A stretch of 64,000 nt of DNA from Streptomyces sp. S4.7 (GCF_010384365.1 NZ_CP048397.1:6014001-6078000); one strand, 5' to 3'; counted from the first letter of the stretch, positions 16,942 through 25,948 are shown. The notes: generated from the letters alone by a model not told the origin. Numbers and translations are program-made.

Positions 16942-17766
16942 TCAGGCCGGGCGTACGAAGTGCGCCCCGATGTCTCGCAGTTGGGTGTGCAGCGCGGTGA
17001 AGACCTGCGCCGAACGTCCGCCGGGCCAGTCCGCGGGCAGCAGCTCCACCGGCAATCCGGGATCGGCGTAGGGAAGTTGGCGCCAGGAGTCGAGCGCCGT
17101 CAGATAGTCCCGGTAGGCGTCCTCGGCCGGGACCGAGGCGGCGGCCGGGGCTCGTGTCTCCCACCGGCGCAGCACCGGCTCGTGCGCGTCCAGGAACTCC
17201 CTGTGCAGCGCGGCGATCTGATCGAGGTCCCACCACCGTCCCACCGCCTCCGCCGTCGCCGCGAAGCCCAGGTGCTCGCCGCGGAACAGATCGACGTACG
17301 GGTCCAGACGCAGCCGCTCCAGCGCGTGCCGCGTCTCCTCGTGCAGATGGCCGGGGGCGATCCACACCCCCGGCGCGGCCGTACCGAACCCCAGCCGGGC
17401 CAGTCTTGAGCGCAGCAGATGCCGCTTGTGCCGCTCGGCCTCGGGGACGGAGAACACCGCGAGCACCCAGCCGTCCGACAGCCGTGGCGGGGGCCGGTCG
17501 TAGATACGCCGGTCGCCGTCGTCGAGCAGTTGGCGGGCGTCGGCGGAGAGCGCGTAACCGGCCGCGCCCTCCGGTGTGCGCTCGGCGATCAGCAGCCCCC
17601 GGCGCTTGAGCCGCGACACCGACGAGCGTACGGACGGCGCGTCGACCCCGAGCACGCCGAGCAGCCGGACCAGCTCGGCCACGGCGAGCGGCGCGCCGTC
17701 CGGCGTCCGGCCGTACGCGCCGTAGAGGGTGACGATCAGGGATCGCGGGGTGTGCTGCTCGGCCAC
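16942..17766 (-). CDS. PaaX-family transcriptional regulator
   Basis: 274 residues from GTG 17766. An N-terminal winged helix (about 8-75, SVSRLKRRGLL) is followed by the PaaX central and C-terminal domains (VFSVPEAERHKRHLLRSRLARLGFGTAAPGVWIAP). PaaX proteins repress aryl-CoA catabolic operons and release DNA on binding the aryl-CoA. Its position inside the cluster, on the same strand as the CoA ligase, makes the cluster its likely target, with the pathway's CoA ester as inducer (inference). Confidence 0.87.
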   Translation of the reverse strand: MAEQHTPRSLIVTLYGAYGRTPDGAPLAVAELVRLLGVLGVDAPSVRSSVSRLKRRGLLIAERTPEGAAGYALSADARQLLDDGDRRIYDRPPPRLSDGWVLAVFSVPEAERHKRHLLRSRLARLGFGTAAPGVWIAPGHLHEETRHALERLRLDPYVDLFRGEHLGFAATAEAVGRWWDLDQIAALHREFLDAHEPVLRRWETRAPAAASVPAEDAYRDYLTALDSWRQLPYADPGLPVELLPADWPGGRSAQVFTALHTQLRDIGAHFVRPA

Positions 17767-17799
17767 GTGATCACTCTAGAGCCTGGCTCCCGAGCGCCG

Positions 17800-17849
17800 C
17801 CGCCCTCCGGTCTGTCCGTCCCCGCCGCCCTCCGGTCTGTCCGTCCCCG
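17800..17849. repeat. Perfect 25-bp tandem duplication
   Basis: Copies at 17800-17824 and 17825-17849 begin CCGCCCTCCGGTCTGTCC and are identical. They fill most of the short gap between the CoA ligase 3' end and the PaaX start. Recent slippage is the simplest origin; it could affect paaX translation or termination. Confidence 0.85.
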
Positions 17850-17867
17850 CCGGCCCGCCGGGCGCGC

Positions 17868-19511
17868 TCAGGCGTCCGGCCGGAGGCGGAACCGCTGGAG
17901 CTTGCCCGTCGGGGTGCGGGGGAGCGCGGTGGGGAACTCGAAGACGCGCGGGCATTTGTACGGCACCAGCCGGGCCGTGACGAACTCACGCAGCGCCTCC
18001 TTCATCTCCTCGCCGGGCCGTGCGCCCTCGCGCAGGACGACGTACGCCGCCACGATCTGCCCCCGCAACTCGTCGGGGTGCCCCACGACCGCCGCCTCCG
18101 TCACATCGGGATGGGCCAGCAGGACCTCCTCGACCTGCGGTCCCGCGATGTTGTAGCCCGCCGAGATGATCATGTCGTCCGCGCGGGCGACATAGCGGAA
18201 GTAGCCGTCCGGCTCGCGCACATAGGTGTCGCCGGTGAGGTTCCAGCCGTCGTGCACATAGACCGACTGGCGCGGATCGCAGAGATAGCGGCAGCCCACC
18301 GGGCCGCGTACGGCCAGCAGCCCCGGCTCCCCGTCGGGCAGCGGATCGCCCGCCTCGTCCACCACCCGCGCCTGCCAGCCGGGCACCGGCACACCCGTCG
18401 TGCCGGGACGGATTGCCGCGTCGGCCGCCGAGATGAAGATGTGCAGCAGTTCCGTCGCACCGATGCCGTTGATGACGCGGATCCCGGTCCGCTCGTACCA
18501 GTCCTGCCAGGTGGCGGCGGGCAGATTCTCCCCGGCGGACACACAGCGGCGCAGACCGGAGATGTCGTACGCGCCCCCGCCGGCCGCGGCGAGCTCGCCC
18601 AGCATCACGCGGTACGCCGTCGGCGCGGTGAACAGCACCGACACCCCCCGCTCGGCCACGGCAGCCAACAGCTGTCTGGGACCGGCCTGTTCGAGCAGCA
18701 GCGTCGACGCGCCCGCCCGCATCGGGAAGACCACCAGACCGCCGAGTCCGAAGGTGAAGCCGAGCGGCGGGCTGCCGGCGAACACGTCGTCCGGCTCCGG
18801 ACGCAGCACATGGCGCGAGAACGTGTCGGCGATGGAGAGCACGTCGCGGTGGAAGTGCATGCACCCCTTGGGCCGCCCCGTGGTCCCCGAGGTGAACGCG
18901 ATGAGCGCGACGTCGTCCGCCGCCGTGTCCACCGCCTCGTACCGCTCCGGCATCCCCTCCGCCCGCCGCAGCAGATCGTCCGGCGCGTCCCCTCCGTACG
19001 TCATGACGCGCAGCCCCGGCACCTCCGCCTTGACCAGCTCGTCCACCGACCTGATGTCGCACAGCGCGTGGCTGACCCGCGCGATCTCGCACATCGTGGC
19101 CAGCTCGCGCGCCCGCTGCTGTGCGAGCACCGTCACCGCCACCGCGCCCGCCTTCAGCACGGCCAGCCAGCACGCGGCCAGCCAGGGTGTGGTCGGTCCG
19201 CGGAGCATGACCCGGTTTCCCGGCACCACGCCCAGCTCGGAGGTGAGCACGTGCGCGATCCGGTCCACCCGGGTGCGCAGTTGACCGTAGGACCAGGTGT
19301 CGCCCGACGGGAGGTGGAAGACGGGGCGGTCGGCGCCGAAGCCGTCCACCGTGCGGTCGAGGAGTTCGACGGCGCAGTTGAGCCGGTCGGGTCCGCGCAG
19401 TTCGGGCGGGTCGAAGACGAGCTCCGGCCACTGTCCGGCCGGCGGCAGATGGTCGCGCGGGAAAGTGTCGCGGTGCGCCGAGGGTGTGAGAACCGCCGGT
19501 GTCAGCTCCAT
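17868..19511 (-). CDS. Aryl-CoA ligase (2-aminobenzoate/benzoate-CoA ligase family)
   Basis: 547 residues. ANL superfamily enzyme making an aryl-AMP and then the CoA thioester. Motifs: FTSGTTGRPKGCMHFHRDV (P-loop A3, near 215-233), INGIGATELLHIF (A5), LTGDTYVREPDGYFRYVARADDMI (A7/A8), and the C-terminal catalytic lysine in RTPTGKLQRF. The HFHRD and IGATELLHIF forms are those of benzoate/2-aminobenzoate-CoA ligases rather than fatty-acid ligases. It would activate anthranilate (or salicylate) for the monooxygenase/reductase. It is divergent from the acyl-CoA dehydrogenase. Confidence 0.85.
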   Translation of the reverse strand: MELTPAVLTPSAHRDTFPRDHLPPAGQWPELVFDPPELRGPDRLNCAVELLDRTVDGFGADRPVFHLPSGDTWSYGQLRTRVDRIAHVLTSELGVVPGNRVMLRGPTTPWLAACWLAVLKAGAVAVTVLAQQRARELATMCEIARVSHALCDIRSVDELVKAEVPGLRVMTYGGDAPDDLLRRAEGMPERYEAVDTAADDVALIAFTSGTTGRPKGCMHFHRDVLSIADTFSRHVLRPEPDDVFAGSPPLGFTFGLGGLVVFPMRAGASTLLLEQAGPRQLLAAVAERGVSVLFTAPTAYRVMLGELAAAGGGAYDISGLRRCVSAGENLPAATWQDWYERTGIRVINGIGATELLHIFISAADAAIRPGTTGVPVPGWQARVVDEAGDPLPDGEPGLLAVRGPVGCRYLCDPRQSVYVHDGWNLTGDTYVREPDGYFRYVARADDMIISAGYNIAGPQVEEVLLAHPDVTEAAVVGHPDELRGQIVAAYVVLREGARPGEEMKEALREFVTARLVPYKCPRVFEFPTALPRTPTGKLQRFRLRPDA

Positions 19512-19556
19512 CGTTCGCCCCCTCGTGGGGTGGCTTGGTGGCCTTGTGCATCGAGC

Positions 19557-19603
19557 GTATCGTGTGGGTGACGACAGTCAACAGTCCGCGATAGACGCGA
19601 TAC
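19557..19603. promoter_or_regulatory. Divergent operator candidate between CoA ligase and acyl-CoA dehydrogenase
   Basis: Arms GTATCGTGT (19557-19565) and ACGCGATAC (19595-19603) pair at 8 of 9 bases around a 29-bp spacer. Inside, GCGATA occurs twice 9 bp apart (19588 and 19597) and ACAGTC twice. The GCGATA core is shared with the promoter region of the hydratase operon (13564). A PaaX site is inferred, not shown. Confidence 0.4.
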
Positions 19604-19617
19604 AAGTGAGGGCCCGG

Positions 19618-20754
19618 ATGCCCGTATTCTCGCTCGATCCGGCACAAAACTCCTGGTGCGACGAGCTGCGTGCCGTCGCCGCCGACCGGCTGCGCCCACT
19701 CGCGGAGAAGGGCGAGCCGGGCCACGTCAACCGCCCGCTCGTCGCCGCACTCGGCGAACTGGGGCTGCTCGACCGCATGCTGACCGCGGGAGCGCTCGAC
19801 CTCTGCCTGCTGCGCGAGTCCCTGGCCCACGGCTGTACGGAGGCGGAGACCGCGCTCGCCCTCCAGGGGCTCGGCAGCTACCCGATCGTCCAGGCCGGCA
19901 CCGCGGAGCAGCGCGACCGCTGGCTTCCCGAGGTGGCGGCGGGCCGCGCCGTCGCCGCGTTCGCGCTGAGCGAGCCTGGCGCCGGGTCCGACGCGGCGGC
20001 GCTCGCGCTCGACGCCGTGGCGAACGACGGGCCGGACGGTTCCGGCACGCCCGGCCCCGGCTGGCTGCTCACCGGCGAGAAGCGCTGGATCTCCAACGCG
20101 CCCGAGGCCGACTTCTACACCGTCTTCGCCCGCACGACCCCGGGCGCCGGGGCGCGCGGCGTCACCGCCTTCCTCGTCCCCGCCGACCGGCCCGGACTGA
20201 CCGGCTCGCCGATCGAGATGCTCTCACCGCACCCCATCGGCGCCCTGGCCTTCGACTCCGTACGCGTGAGTGCCGCCGATGTCCTCGGCGACGTGGACCA
20301 GGGCTTCCGTGTCGCCATGAACACCCTCAACCTCTTCCGCCCGAGCGTCGGCGCCTTCGCCGTCGGCATGGCGGGCGCCGCCCTCGAAGCGACCCTCGCC
20401 CACACCGCCGGACGCACCGCCTTCGGCGGCCCGCTCAAGGACCTCCAGTCGGTCGCGCACCAGGTCGCCGAGATGGCGACGCGTACGGAGGCGGCCCGGC
20501 TGCTGGTGTACGCGGCGGCCAAGGCGTACGACTCCGGCGCGCCGGACGTACCGCGCCGCTCGGCGATGGCGAAGCTGTTCGCGACGGAGACCGCCCAGTA
20601 CGTGGTCGACGCCGCCGTCCAACTGCACGGCGCCCGCGCCCTGCAACGCGGTCACCTGCTGGAACACCTCTACCGCGAGGTCCGCGCGCCCCGTATCTAC
20701 GAGGGCGCGACCGAGGTCCAACGCACCATCATCGCCAAGGAGTTGTACGGATGA
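19618..20754 (+). CDS. Acyl-CoA dehydrogenase
   Basis: 378 residues from ATG 19618 with GAGGG upstream. Flavoprotein family signs: FALSEPGAGSDAAAL (FAD/substrate loop), GEKRWISNAPEADFYTVFART, and the C-terminal VQLHGARALQRGHLLEHLYREVRAPRIYEGATEVQRTIIAKELYG, where the glutamate of IYEGATEVQR is typical for many acyl-CoA dehydrogenases. In this cluster it probably oxidises a ring-derived alicyclic or ring-opened CoA ester. Its stop overlaps the ridA start (ATGA). Confidence 0.87.
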   Translation: MPVFSLDPAQNSWCDELRAVAADRLRPLAEKGEPGHVNRPLVAALGELGLLDRMLTAGALDLCLLRESLAHGCTEAETALALQGLGSYPIVQAGTAEQRDRWLPEVAAGRAVAAFALSEPGAGSDAAALALDAVANDGPDGSGTPGPGWLLTGEKRWISNAPEADFYTVFARTTPGAGARGVTAFLVPADRPGLTGSPIEMLSPHPIGALAFDSVRVSAADVLGDVDQGFRVAMNTLNLFRPSVGAFAVGMAGAALEATLAHTAGRTAFGGPLKDLQSVAHQVAEMATRTEAARLLVYAAAKAYDSGAPDVPRRSAMAKLFATETAQYVVDAAVQLHGARALQRGHLLEHLYREVRAPRIYEGATEVQRTIIAKELYG

Positions 20755-21155
20755 GCCTGGAGCGGACCAACCCCGGGGAACTCGCCCCGCCCAGCGGCTT
20801 CTCGCACGCGGTCAGTGTGACGGCGACCGAGGGCCGACTGGTCTTCCTGGCCGGCCAGACCGCGCTCGACGGGACCGGCGCGGTGGTGGGGGAGACCCTG
20901 GTCGAGCAGTTCGAGACGGCCCTCGGCAACCTGCTCACCGCGCTGGCCGCGACGGGCGGCTCCCCGGCCCATCTCGCCCGCGTCACCGTCTACGCCACCG
21001 ACGTGGCGGACTACCGCGCGCACGCCGCCGAACTGGGCCGGGTGTGGAAGCGGCTCGCCGGCCGCGAGTACCCGGCGATGGCGCTGATCGGCGCGGTCAG
21101 ACTCTGGGACGAGAGCGCCCTGGTGGAGCTGGACGGCATCGCGATGGTGCCCTGA
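20751..21155 (+). CDS. RidA/YjgF-family protein
   Basis: 134 residues of a single RidA domain (VFLAGQTALDGTG, FETALGNLLTALAATGGSPAHLARVTVYATDV, and ALIGAVRLWDESALVELDGIAMV). RidA proteins hydrolyse reactive enamine/imine intermediates. In the Azoarcus anthranilate clusters a YjgF-type gene accompanies the ligase and monooxygenase; here it would release ammonia from the amino-substituted ring product (inference). Translationally coupled to the dehydrogenase. Confidence 0.85.
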   Translation: MSLERTNPGELAPPSGFSHAVSVTATEGRLVFLAGQTALDGTGAVVGETLVEQFETALGNLLTALAATGGSPAHLARVTVYATDVADYRAHAAELGRVWKRLAGREYPAMALIGAVRLWDESALVELDGIAMVP

Positions 21156-21223
21156 ACGCCGGTGAGTTGAGTAAAGGTTAAGTAATCTCACCTCAACTCC
21201 CTCTCCCACAACGGGGAAATATG

Positions 21224-21237
21224 CTTGACCGGTCTAT
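21224..21237. promoter_or_regulatory. Putative LacI-family operator upstream of beta-mannosidase
   Basis: GACCGGTC (21227-21234) is a perfect 8-bp palindrome with the central CG usual in LacI/GalR operators. It lies 67 bp before the beta-mannosidase start, and a LacI gene is in the same operon. Confidence 0.4.
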
Positions 21238-21300
21238 GGACTGAACCAGGCCGCCGCCTCTACGTTGAGCGGCACGCCGTCCGAGATCGGAGCATCCCGT

Positions 21301-23766
21301 ATGAAGGACGTCACCCCCCTCACCGAGGGGTGGACGCTGCGCCACGCCCCGGCCGACACCGTCTCCGCCCCGGCCGAGGCGCCCGCCGACGACGTCCCGG
21401 CGACCGTTCCCGGCTGCGTCCACACCGATCTGCTCACCGCCGGGCTGATCGAGGACCCGTTCCTCTCCCGGAACGAGACCGCGGTCGCCTGGGTGGGCCG
21501 CACCGACTGGCGCTACGACACCGCGCTCGGCCCCCACGACACCGCGCACGAGCGCACCGACCTCGTCTTCGACGGCCTCGACACCGTCGCCGCCGTCCGC
21601 GTGGGCGGCGTACGCGTCGGCAACACCCGCAACATGCACCGGAGTTACCGCTTCGACATCACGGACCGGCTGGACCCGGCCACCGCCACGCCGCTGTCCG
21701 TGGAGTTCACCTCCGCCTATACGGAGGCCGAGGCCGTACGCGCGCAGGCGGGCGACCGGCCGGGCGCCTACCCGGAGCCGTTCCAGTACATCCGCAAGAT
21801 GGCCTGCTCCTTCGGCTGGGACTGGGGGCCGACCCTCGTCACCGCCGGCATGTGGAAGCCCGTCCGCCTGGAGCACTGGTCCACGGCCCGCCTCGCCACC
21901 GTCCGCCCGCTCGTCACCGTCGACGGCCCGACCGGCCGCGCGGAGCTGCGCGTCGGCGTCGAGCGGACGGCCACGGGCGGCGGGGTCCTCACCGCCCGCG
22001 CCCGCGTCGGCGGCCACACCGCGTCCGCCGACTTCGACGGCGACGGCACCACGCTCACGGTCGAAGTCCCCGACGCCGCCCTTTGGTGGCCCCGGGGCTA
22101 CGGCGAACAACCCCTCTACAGCGCGGAGTTGGAGCTGCTCGACGCCACCGGCGCGATCCTCGACCGATGGGAGCGCCGGCTCGGATTCCGTACCGTCACC
22201 CTCGACACCGGCGCCGACGCGCACGGCACCGCGTTCACCCTGGCCGTCAACGGGGAGCCGGTCTTCGCACGCGGCGTCAACTGGATCCCCGACGACGTCT
22301 TCCCCTCCCGCGTGGGCCCCGACCGCTACCGCGCCCGCCTCAGCCAGGCCGCCGACGCGGGCGTCAACCTCGTACGGGTCTGGGGCGGCGGCATCTACGA
22401 GAGCGACGACTTCTACGACGTCTGCGACGAACTCGGCCTGCTGGTCTGGCAGGACTTCCTCTTCGCCTGCGCCGCCTACCCCGAGGAGCAGCCGCTGCGC
22501 TCCGAGATCGAGGCCGAGGCCCGCGAGAACGTCACCCGCCTCATGCCGCACGCCTCCCTCGTCCTGTGGAACGGCAACAACGAGAACCTGTGGGGCTTCC
22601 GAGACTGGGACTGGGAGCCCGCGCTCGACGGCGACTCCTGGGGCGAGGGCTACTACCTGGGCCTGCTGCCCCGCGTCGTCGCCGAGACGGACCCCACCCG
22701 GCCCTACTGGGCAGGCAGCCCCTGGTCCGGCGGCTGGGACCACCACCCCAACGACCCCGCGCACGGCACCGCGCACTCCTGGGACGTCTGGAACCGCACC
22801 GACTACACGGACTACCTCGGCACCGTCCCCCGCTTCGTCGCCGAATTCGGCTGGCAGGCCCCGCCCGCCCACGCCACCCTGCGGCGCGCGCTGCCGGGGG
22901 AGGAACTGTCCGCCACCTCGCCGGGCATGCTCCACCACCAGAAGGCGCACGACGGCAACGGCAAACTGGAGCGCGGCCTCGCCCACCACTTCTCGGTGCC
23001 CGCCGCCGGGCCCGCGCACTTCGACCGCTGGCACTACCTCACTCAGCTCAACCAGGCACGGGCCGTCGCCACCGGCATCGAACACTGGCGCTCCCACTGG
23101 CCGGTGTGCGCGGGCACCGTGCTCTGGCAGCTCAACGACTGCTGGCCGGTGACCTCCTGGGCCGCCGTCGACGGCGACGCACGCCCCAAGCCGCTCTACT
23201 TCACGCTGCGCCGGCTGTACGCGGACCGGCTGCTCACCGTACAGAAACGCGACGGCCGGCCCACCGTCGTCGCCGACAACCAGTCCCCCACCCCGTGGGA
23301 GGCGGCCGTACGGCTGCGCCGCATGGCCGCCGACGGCCGGACCCTCGCCGAGACGACCGTGACGGCGCGGGCCGGAGCGCGCTCGGTCGCGCTCGCGACC
23401 GTGCCCGGCGAACTCCTGCCGGACGCCGGGTCCGGGAAGGAGTTCCTGGTCGCCGACGCGGGCGAATTGCGGGCGCTGCACTTCCCCGTACGCGACCACT
23501 CCTTCGCCCTCCCCGCCCCGCGCTACGACGTGGCGACCGTCCGCCAGGGCGACGAACCCGATGCCGTGGACGTCGTCGTCACCGCCCGCACGCTCCTGCG
23601 CGACCTGCTGCTCCAGGCCGACCGGCTCGCGCCCACCGCCGTCGCCGACCAGGGGCCGCTGACGCTGCTGCCGGGCGAGAGCGCCACCATCCGCGTACGC
23701 GGATGGGACGGCGAAGGCGCGCCCGACGCCGTACGCGCGGCGCTGTTCATGGTGGAGCCGACGTGA
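21301..23766 (+). CDS. Beta-mannosidase, glycoside hydrolase family 2
   Basis: 821 residues, normal for family. Releases mannose from the non-reducing end of beta-1,4-manno-oligosaccharides. The N-terminal jelly-roll domain (MACSFGWDWGPTLVTAGMWKPV) precedes a TIM barrel with the acid/base Glu428 in LWNGNNENLWG and the nucleophile Glu515 in FVAEFGWQ. No signal peptide, so it acts in the cytosol on imported oligosaccharides. ATG 21301 has GGAG upstream. Its stop overlaps the GTG of the LacI regulator, and a secreted mannanase follows, giving a compact mannan-use unit. Confidence 0.93.
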   Translation: MKDVTPLTEGWTLRHAPADTVSAPAEAPADDVPATVPGCVHTDLLTAGLIEDPFLSRNETAVAWVGRTDWRYDTALGPHDTAHERTDLVFDGLDTVAAVRVGGVRVGNTRNMHRSYRFDITDRLDPATATPLSVEFTSAYTEAEAVRAQAGDRPGAYPEPFQYIRKMACSFGWDWGPTLVTAGMWKPVRLEHWSTARLATVRPLVTVDGPTGRAELRVGVERTATGGGVLTARARVGGHTASADFDGDGTTLTVEVPDAALWWPRGYGEQPLYSAELELLDATGAILDRWERRLGFRTVTLDTGADAHGTAFTLAVNGEPVFARGVNWIPDDVFPSRVGPDRYRARLSQAADAGVNLVRVWGGGIYESDDFYDVCDELGLLVWQDFLFACAAYPEEQPLRSEIEAEARENVTRLMPHASLVLWNGNNENLWGFRDWDWEPALDGDSWGEGYYLGLLPRVVAETDPTRPYWAGSPWSGGWDHHPNDPAHGTAHSWDVWNRTDYTDYLGTVPRFVAEFGWQAPPAHATLRRALPGEELSATSPGMLHHQKAHDGNGKLERGLAHHFSVPAAGPAHFDRWHYLTQLNQARAVATGIEHWRSHWPVCAGTVLWQLNDCWPVTSWAAVDGDARPKPLYFTLRRLYADRLLTVQKRDGRPTVVADNQSPTPWEAAVRLRRMAADGRTLAETTVTARAGARSVALATVPGELLPDAGSGKEFLVADAGELRALHFPVRDHSFALPAPRYDVATVRQGDEPDAVDVVVTARTLLRDLLLQADRLAPTAVADQGPLTLLPGESATIRVRGWDGEGAPDAVRAALFMVEPT

Positions 23767-24806
23767 GCGCGGACGGGCGACGGATGACCATCCGGGACGT
23801 CGCCGCCCGCGCCGGTGTGTCGCGGGCCGCCGTCTCGCTCGCCTTCAACAACAAGCCGGGCGTCTCCGAGACCACACGGGCGCACATCATTCGGACCGCC
23901 GAGGTGATGGGCTGGGAGCCCAACCGCTCGGCCCGCGCGCGAGGTTCCCGGGGCACCGGCGCCGGTACAAGCGCCGTCGGACTCGCGATCCGCCGCCCGG
24001 CCCGCCAACTCGGCCTGGAACCCTTCTACATGGACTTCATCTCCGGTATCGGCAGCGTGCTGACCGAGCACGACGGCGCCCTGCTGCTGCGCCTGGTACG
24101 TGACTTGGACGAGGAGATCGAGCTCCAGCGGCACTGGTGGCGATCAGGCCAGATCGCCGGATCCGTCCTGGTCGACCTCCAGCGCGACGACCCGCGCGTC
24201 CCCGCCCTCGCCGCGCTCGGCATGCCGGTCATCGCGGTCGGCCACCCCTCGCTCACCGGGCCGTTCACCGCCCTGTGGACCGACGACGGTACGGCCGTCA
24301 CGGAGGCCGTCCGCTATCTCGCGGCCCTCGGCCACCGCTCCATCGCCCACGTCGGCGGACCGCCCGAGCTGGGCCACAGCGCCCTGCGCACCGAGGCGTT
24401 CACGGCCGCCATGACGGAACTGGGACTCACCGACGCGCGCCGGCGCGTCACCGACTACTCCGGCGACGACGGCGCCCGCGCCACCCGCTCGCTGCTCGCC
24501 TCCGCCGCCCGCCCCACGGCGATCATGTACGACAACGACCTGATGGCCGTCGCCGGGCTCTCCGTCGCCGCCGAGATGGGGCTCCGGGTCCCCGCGGACG
24601 TGTCCCTGCTGGCCTGGGACGACTCCCAGCTGTGCCGGCTCACGCACCCGTCGCTCTCCGCGATGAGCCACGACATCCACGCGTTCGGGGCGGAGGTGGC
24701 ACGCGCGATGTACGACCTACTGGGCGGCGAGCGTATCGCCGGCCGGCAGGTCCCCACCCCGTCCCTGACCCCACGCGGCTCGACCGGCCCACCGCCGCCT
24801 CCGTAA
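23763..24806 (+). CDS. LacI-family transcriptional regulator of the mannan cluster
   Basis: 347 residues. Helix-turn-helix at about residues 9-30 (TIRDVAARAGVSRAAVSLAFNN), then a sugar-binding periplasmic-like core with FYMDFISGIGSVL and, near the end, YDNDLMAVAGLSVAAEMGLRVPADVSLLAWDDS. GTG 23763 overlaps the beta-mannosidase stop (GTGA); an ATG seven codons later is a possible alternative. Expected to repress the cluster until a manno-oligosaccharide binds (family knowledge plus context). Confidence 0.88.
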   Translation: MSADGRRMTIRDVAARAGVSRAAVSLAFNNKPGVSETTRAHIIRTAEVMGWEPNRSARARGSRGTGAGTSAVGLAIRRPARQLGLEPFYMDFISGIGSVLTEHDGALLLRLVRDLDEEIELQRHWWRSGQIAGSVLVDLQRDDPRVPALAALGMPVIAVGHPSLTGPFTALWTDDGTAVTEAVRYLAALGHRSIAHVGGPPELGHSALRTEAFTAAMTELGLTDARRRVTDYSGDDGARATRSLLASAARPTAIMYDNDLMAVAGLSVAAEMGLRVPADVSLLAWDDSQLCRLTHPSLSAMSHDIHAFGAEVARAMYDLLGGERIAGRQVPTPSLTPRGSTGPPPPP

Positions 24807-24872
24807 CACCCACTTCCACCGAACAGCGCGCCCCCGCAACCCCCCTCACCGAAGAGGAAGGCCCGCTTCGCC

Positions 24873-25907
24873 ATGCGCGGAAACCGCACCCGTCCCCGTC
24901 CCCGCTCCCGTCCCCGTTTCCGGCTCGTCGCCCTCGCCACGGCGGCGCTGACCACGGCCGTCGTGTCCCTCACCGCATCACCCGCCCCCGCCGGGGCGTT
25001 CCCCGCCACCCCCAAGCAGGACGTGCTCAACTACCTGACGTCCATTTCCGGTTCGAGTGTCGTCTCCGGACAGCACAACAAGGAACCGGCCGCCGCCCCC
25101 GGCCGCTACACCCAGCTCGTGAAGGACATCACCGGCCAGTACCCCGGACTCTGGGGCGGCGACCTGATGTTCCGCGCGGAGGACGTCGCCAACCGGCAGC
25201 GCGTCATCGACCAGGCGAAGACCGAGTGGGCCAACGGCTCGCTCGTCACACTCACCTGGCACGTCTGCCCGCCCACGGTCGGCAGCTCGTGCGAGTTCGA
25301 GGGCGGCGTCAAGTCCAGCATCTCCCAAGAGGAGTTCGAGGCGACGGTCACCGACGGCACGGCGCTCAACACCGCGTGGAAGCGCCGCCTCGACGAGGTC
25401 GTCCCGTACCTGCGGCAGCTCAAGGACGCGGGCGTCCCGGTCCTGTTCCGCCCGCTCCACGAGATGAACGAGTCCTGGAACTGGTGGGGCAACCGTCCCG
25501 GCTCCGACGGCGGCGCGCGGCTCTACCGGATCACCCGCGACCATCTCGCCGGCAAGGGACTCGACAACCTGATCTGGGTGTGGAACGTGCAGGACAACCC
25601 GGCCGGCGGCTGGAGTTCGTACTATCCGGGTGACGCCTACGTCGACGTCGTGTCGCTGGACGTCTGGTACAAGAACCACCCCAGCCAGTCCGACTACCAG
25701 CAGCTGAGCGGGATCGCGGGCAACAAACCGATGGCCCTGGCCGAGCTGGGCAAGATGCCCGGCGCGGCGCTGCTCGACAGCCAGACACGCTGGTCGTACT
25801 TCATGCTGTGGTCCGAGCAGTTGCAGGGCAACAACTCCAACGCCGAGATCCAGGCCGGATACTTCCACCCGCGCGTCCTCAACCAGGGCGAGGTGGTGCT
25901 CCCTTAG
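24873..25907 (+). CDS. Secreted endo-beta-1,4-mannanase, glycoside hydrolase family 26
   Basis: 344 residues. An Arg-rich N-terminus and hydrophobic stretch (LVALATAALTTAVVSLTA) end at a likely AGA cleavage near residue 42, so it is exported. The GH26 barrel shows the acid/base Glu197 in VLFRPLHEMNESWNWWG and the nucleophile Glu291 in MALAELGKMPG. It cuts mannan outside the cell and the beta-mannosidase finishes the products inside. No carbohydrate-binding module is attached. No sugar importer lies in the cluster, so uptake must be encoded elsewhere. Confidence 0.92.
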   Translation: MRGNRTRPRPRSRPRFRLVALATAALTTAVVSLTASPAPAGAFPATPKQDVLNYLTSISGSSVVSGQHNKEPAAAPGRYTQLVKDITGQYPGLWGGDLMFRAEDVANRQRVIDQAKTEWANGSLVTLTWHVCPPTVGSSCEFEGGVKSSISQEEFEATVTDGTALNTAWKRRLDEVVPYLRQLKDAGVPVLFRPLHEMNESWNWWGNRPGSDGGARLYRITRDHLAGKGLDNLIWVWNVQDNPAGGWSSYYPGDAYVDVVSLDVWYKNHPSQSDYQQLSGIAGNKPMALAELGKMPGAALLDSQTRWSYFMLWSEQLQGNNSNAEIQAGYFHPRVLNQGEVVLP

Positions 25908-25948
25908 GGTCTGTCCACCGAAGGAACGAGGGAGCCGCGCCGATCCCG

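Noticed and set aside
21193..23499. 768-codon minus-strand frame
   Set aside because: Antisense shadow of the beta-mannosidase gene, with a Val/Gly/Glu-biased composition and no motif.
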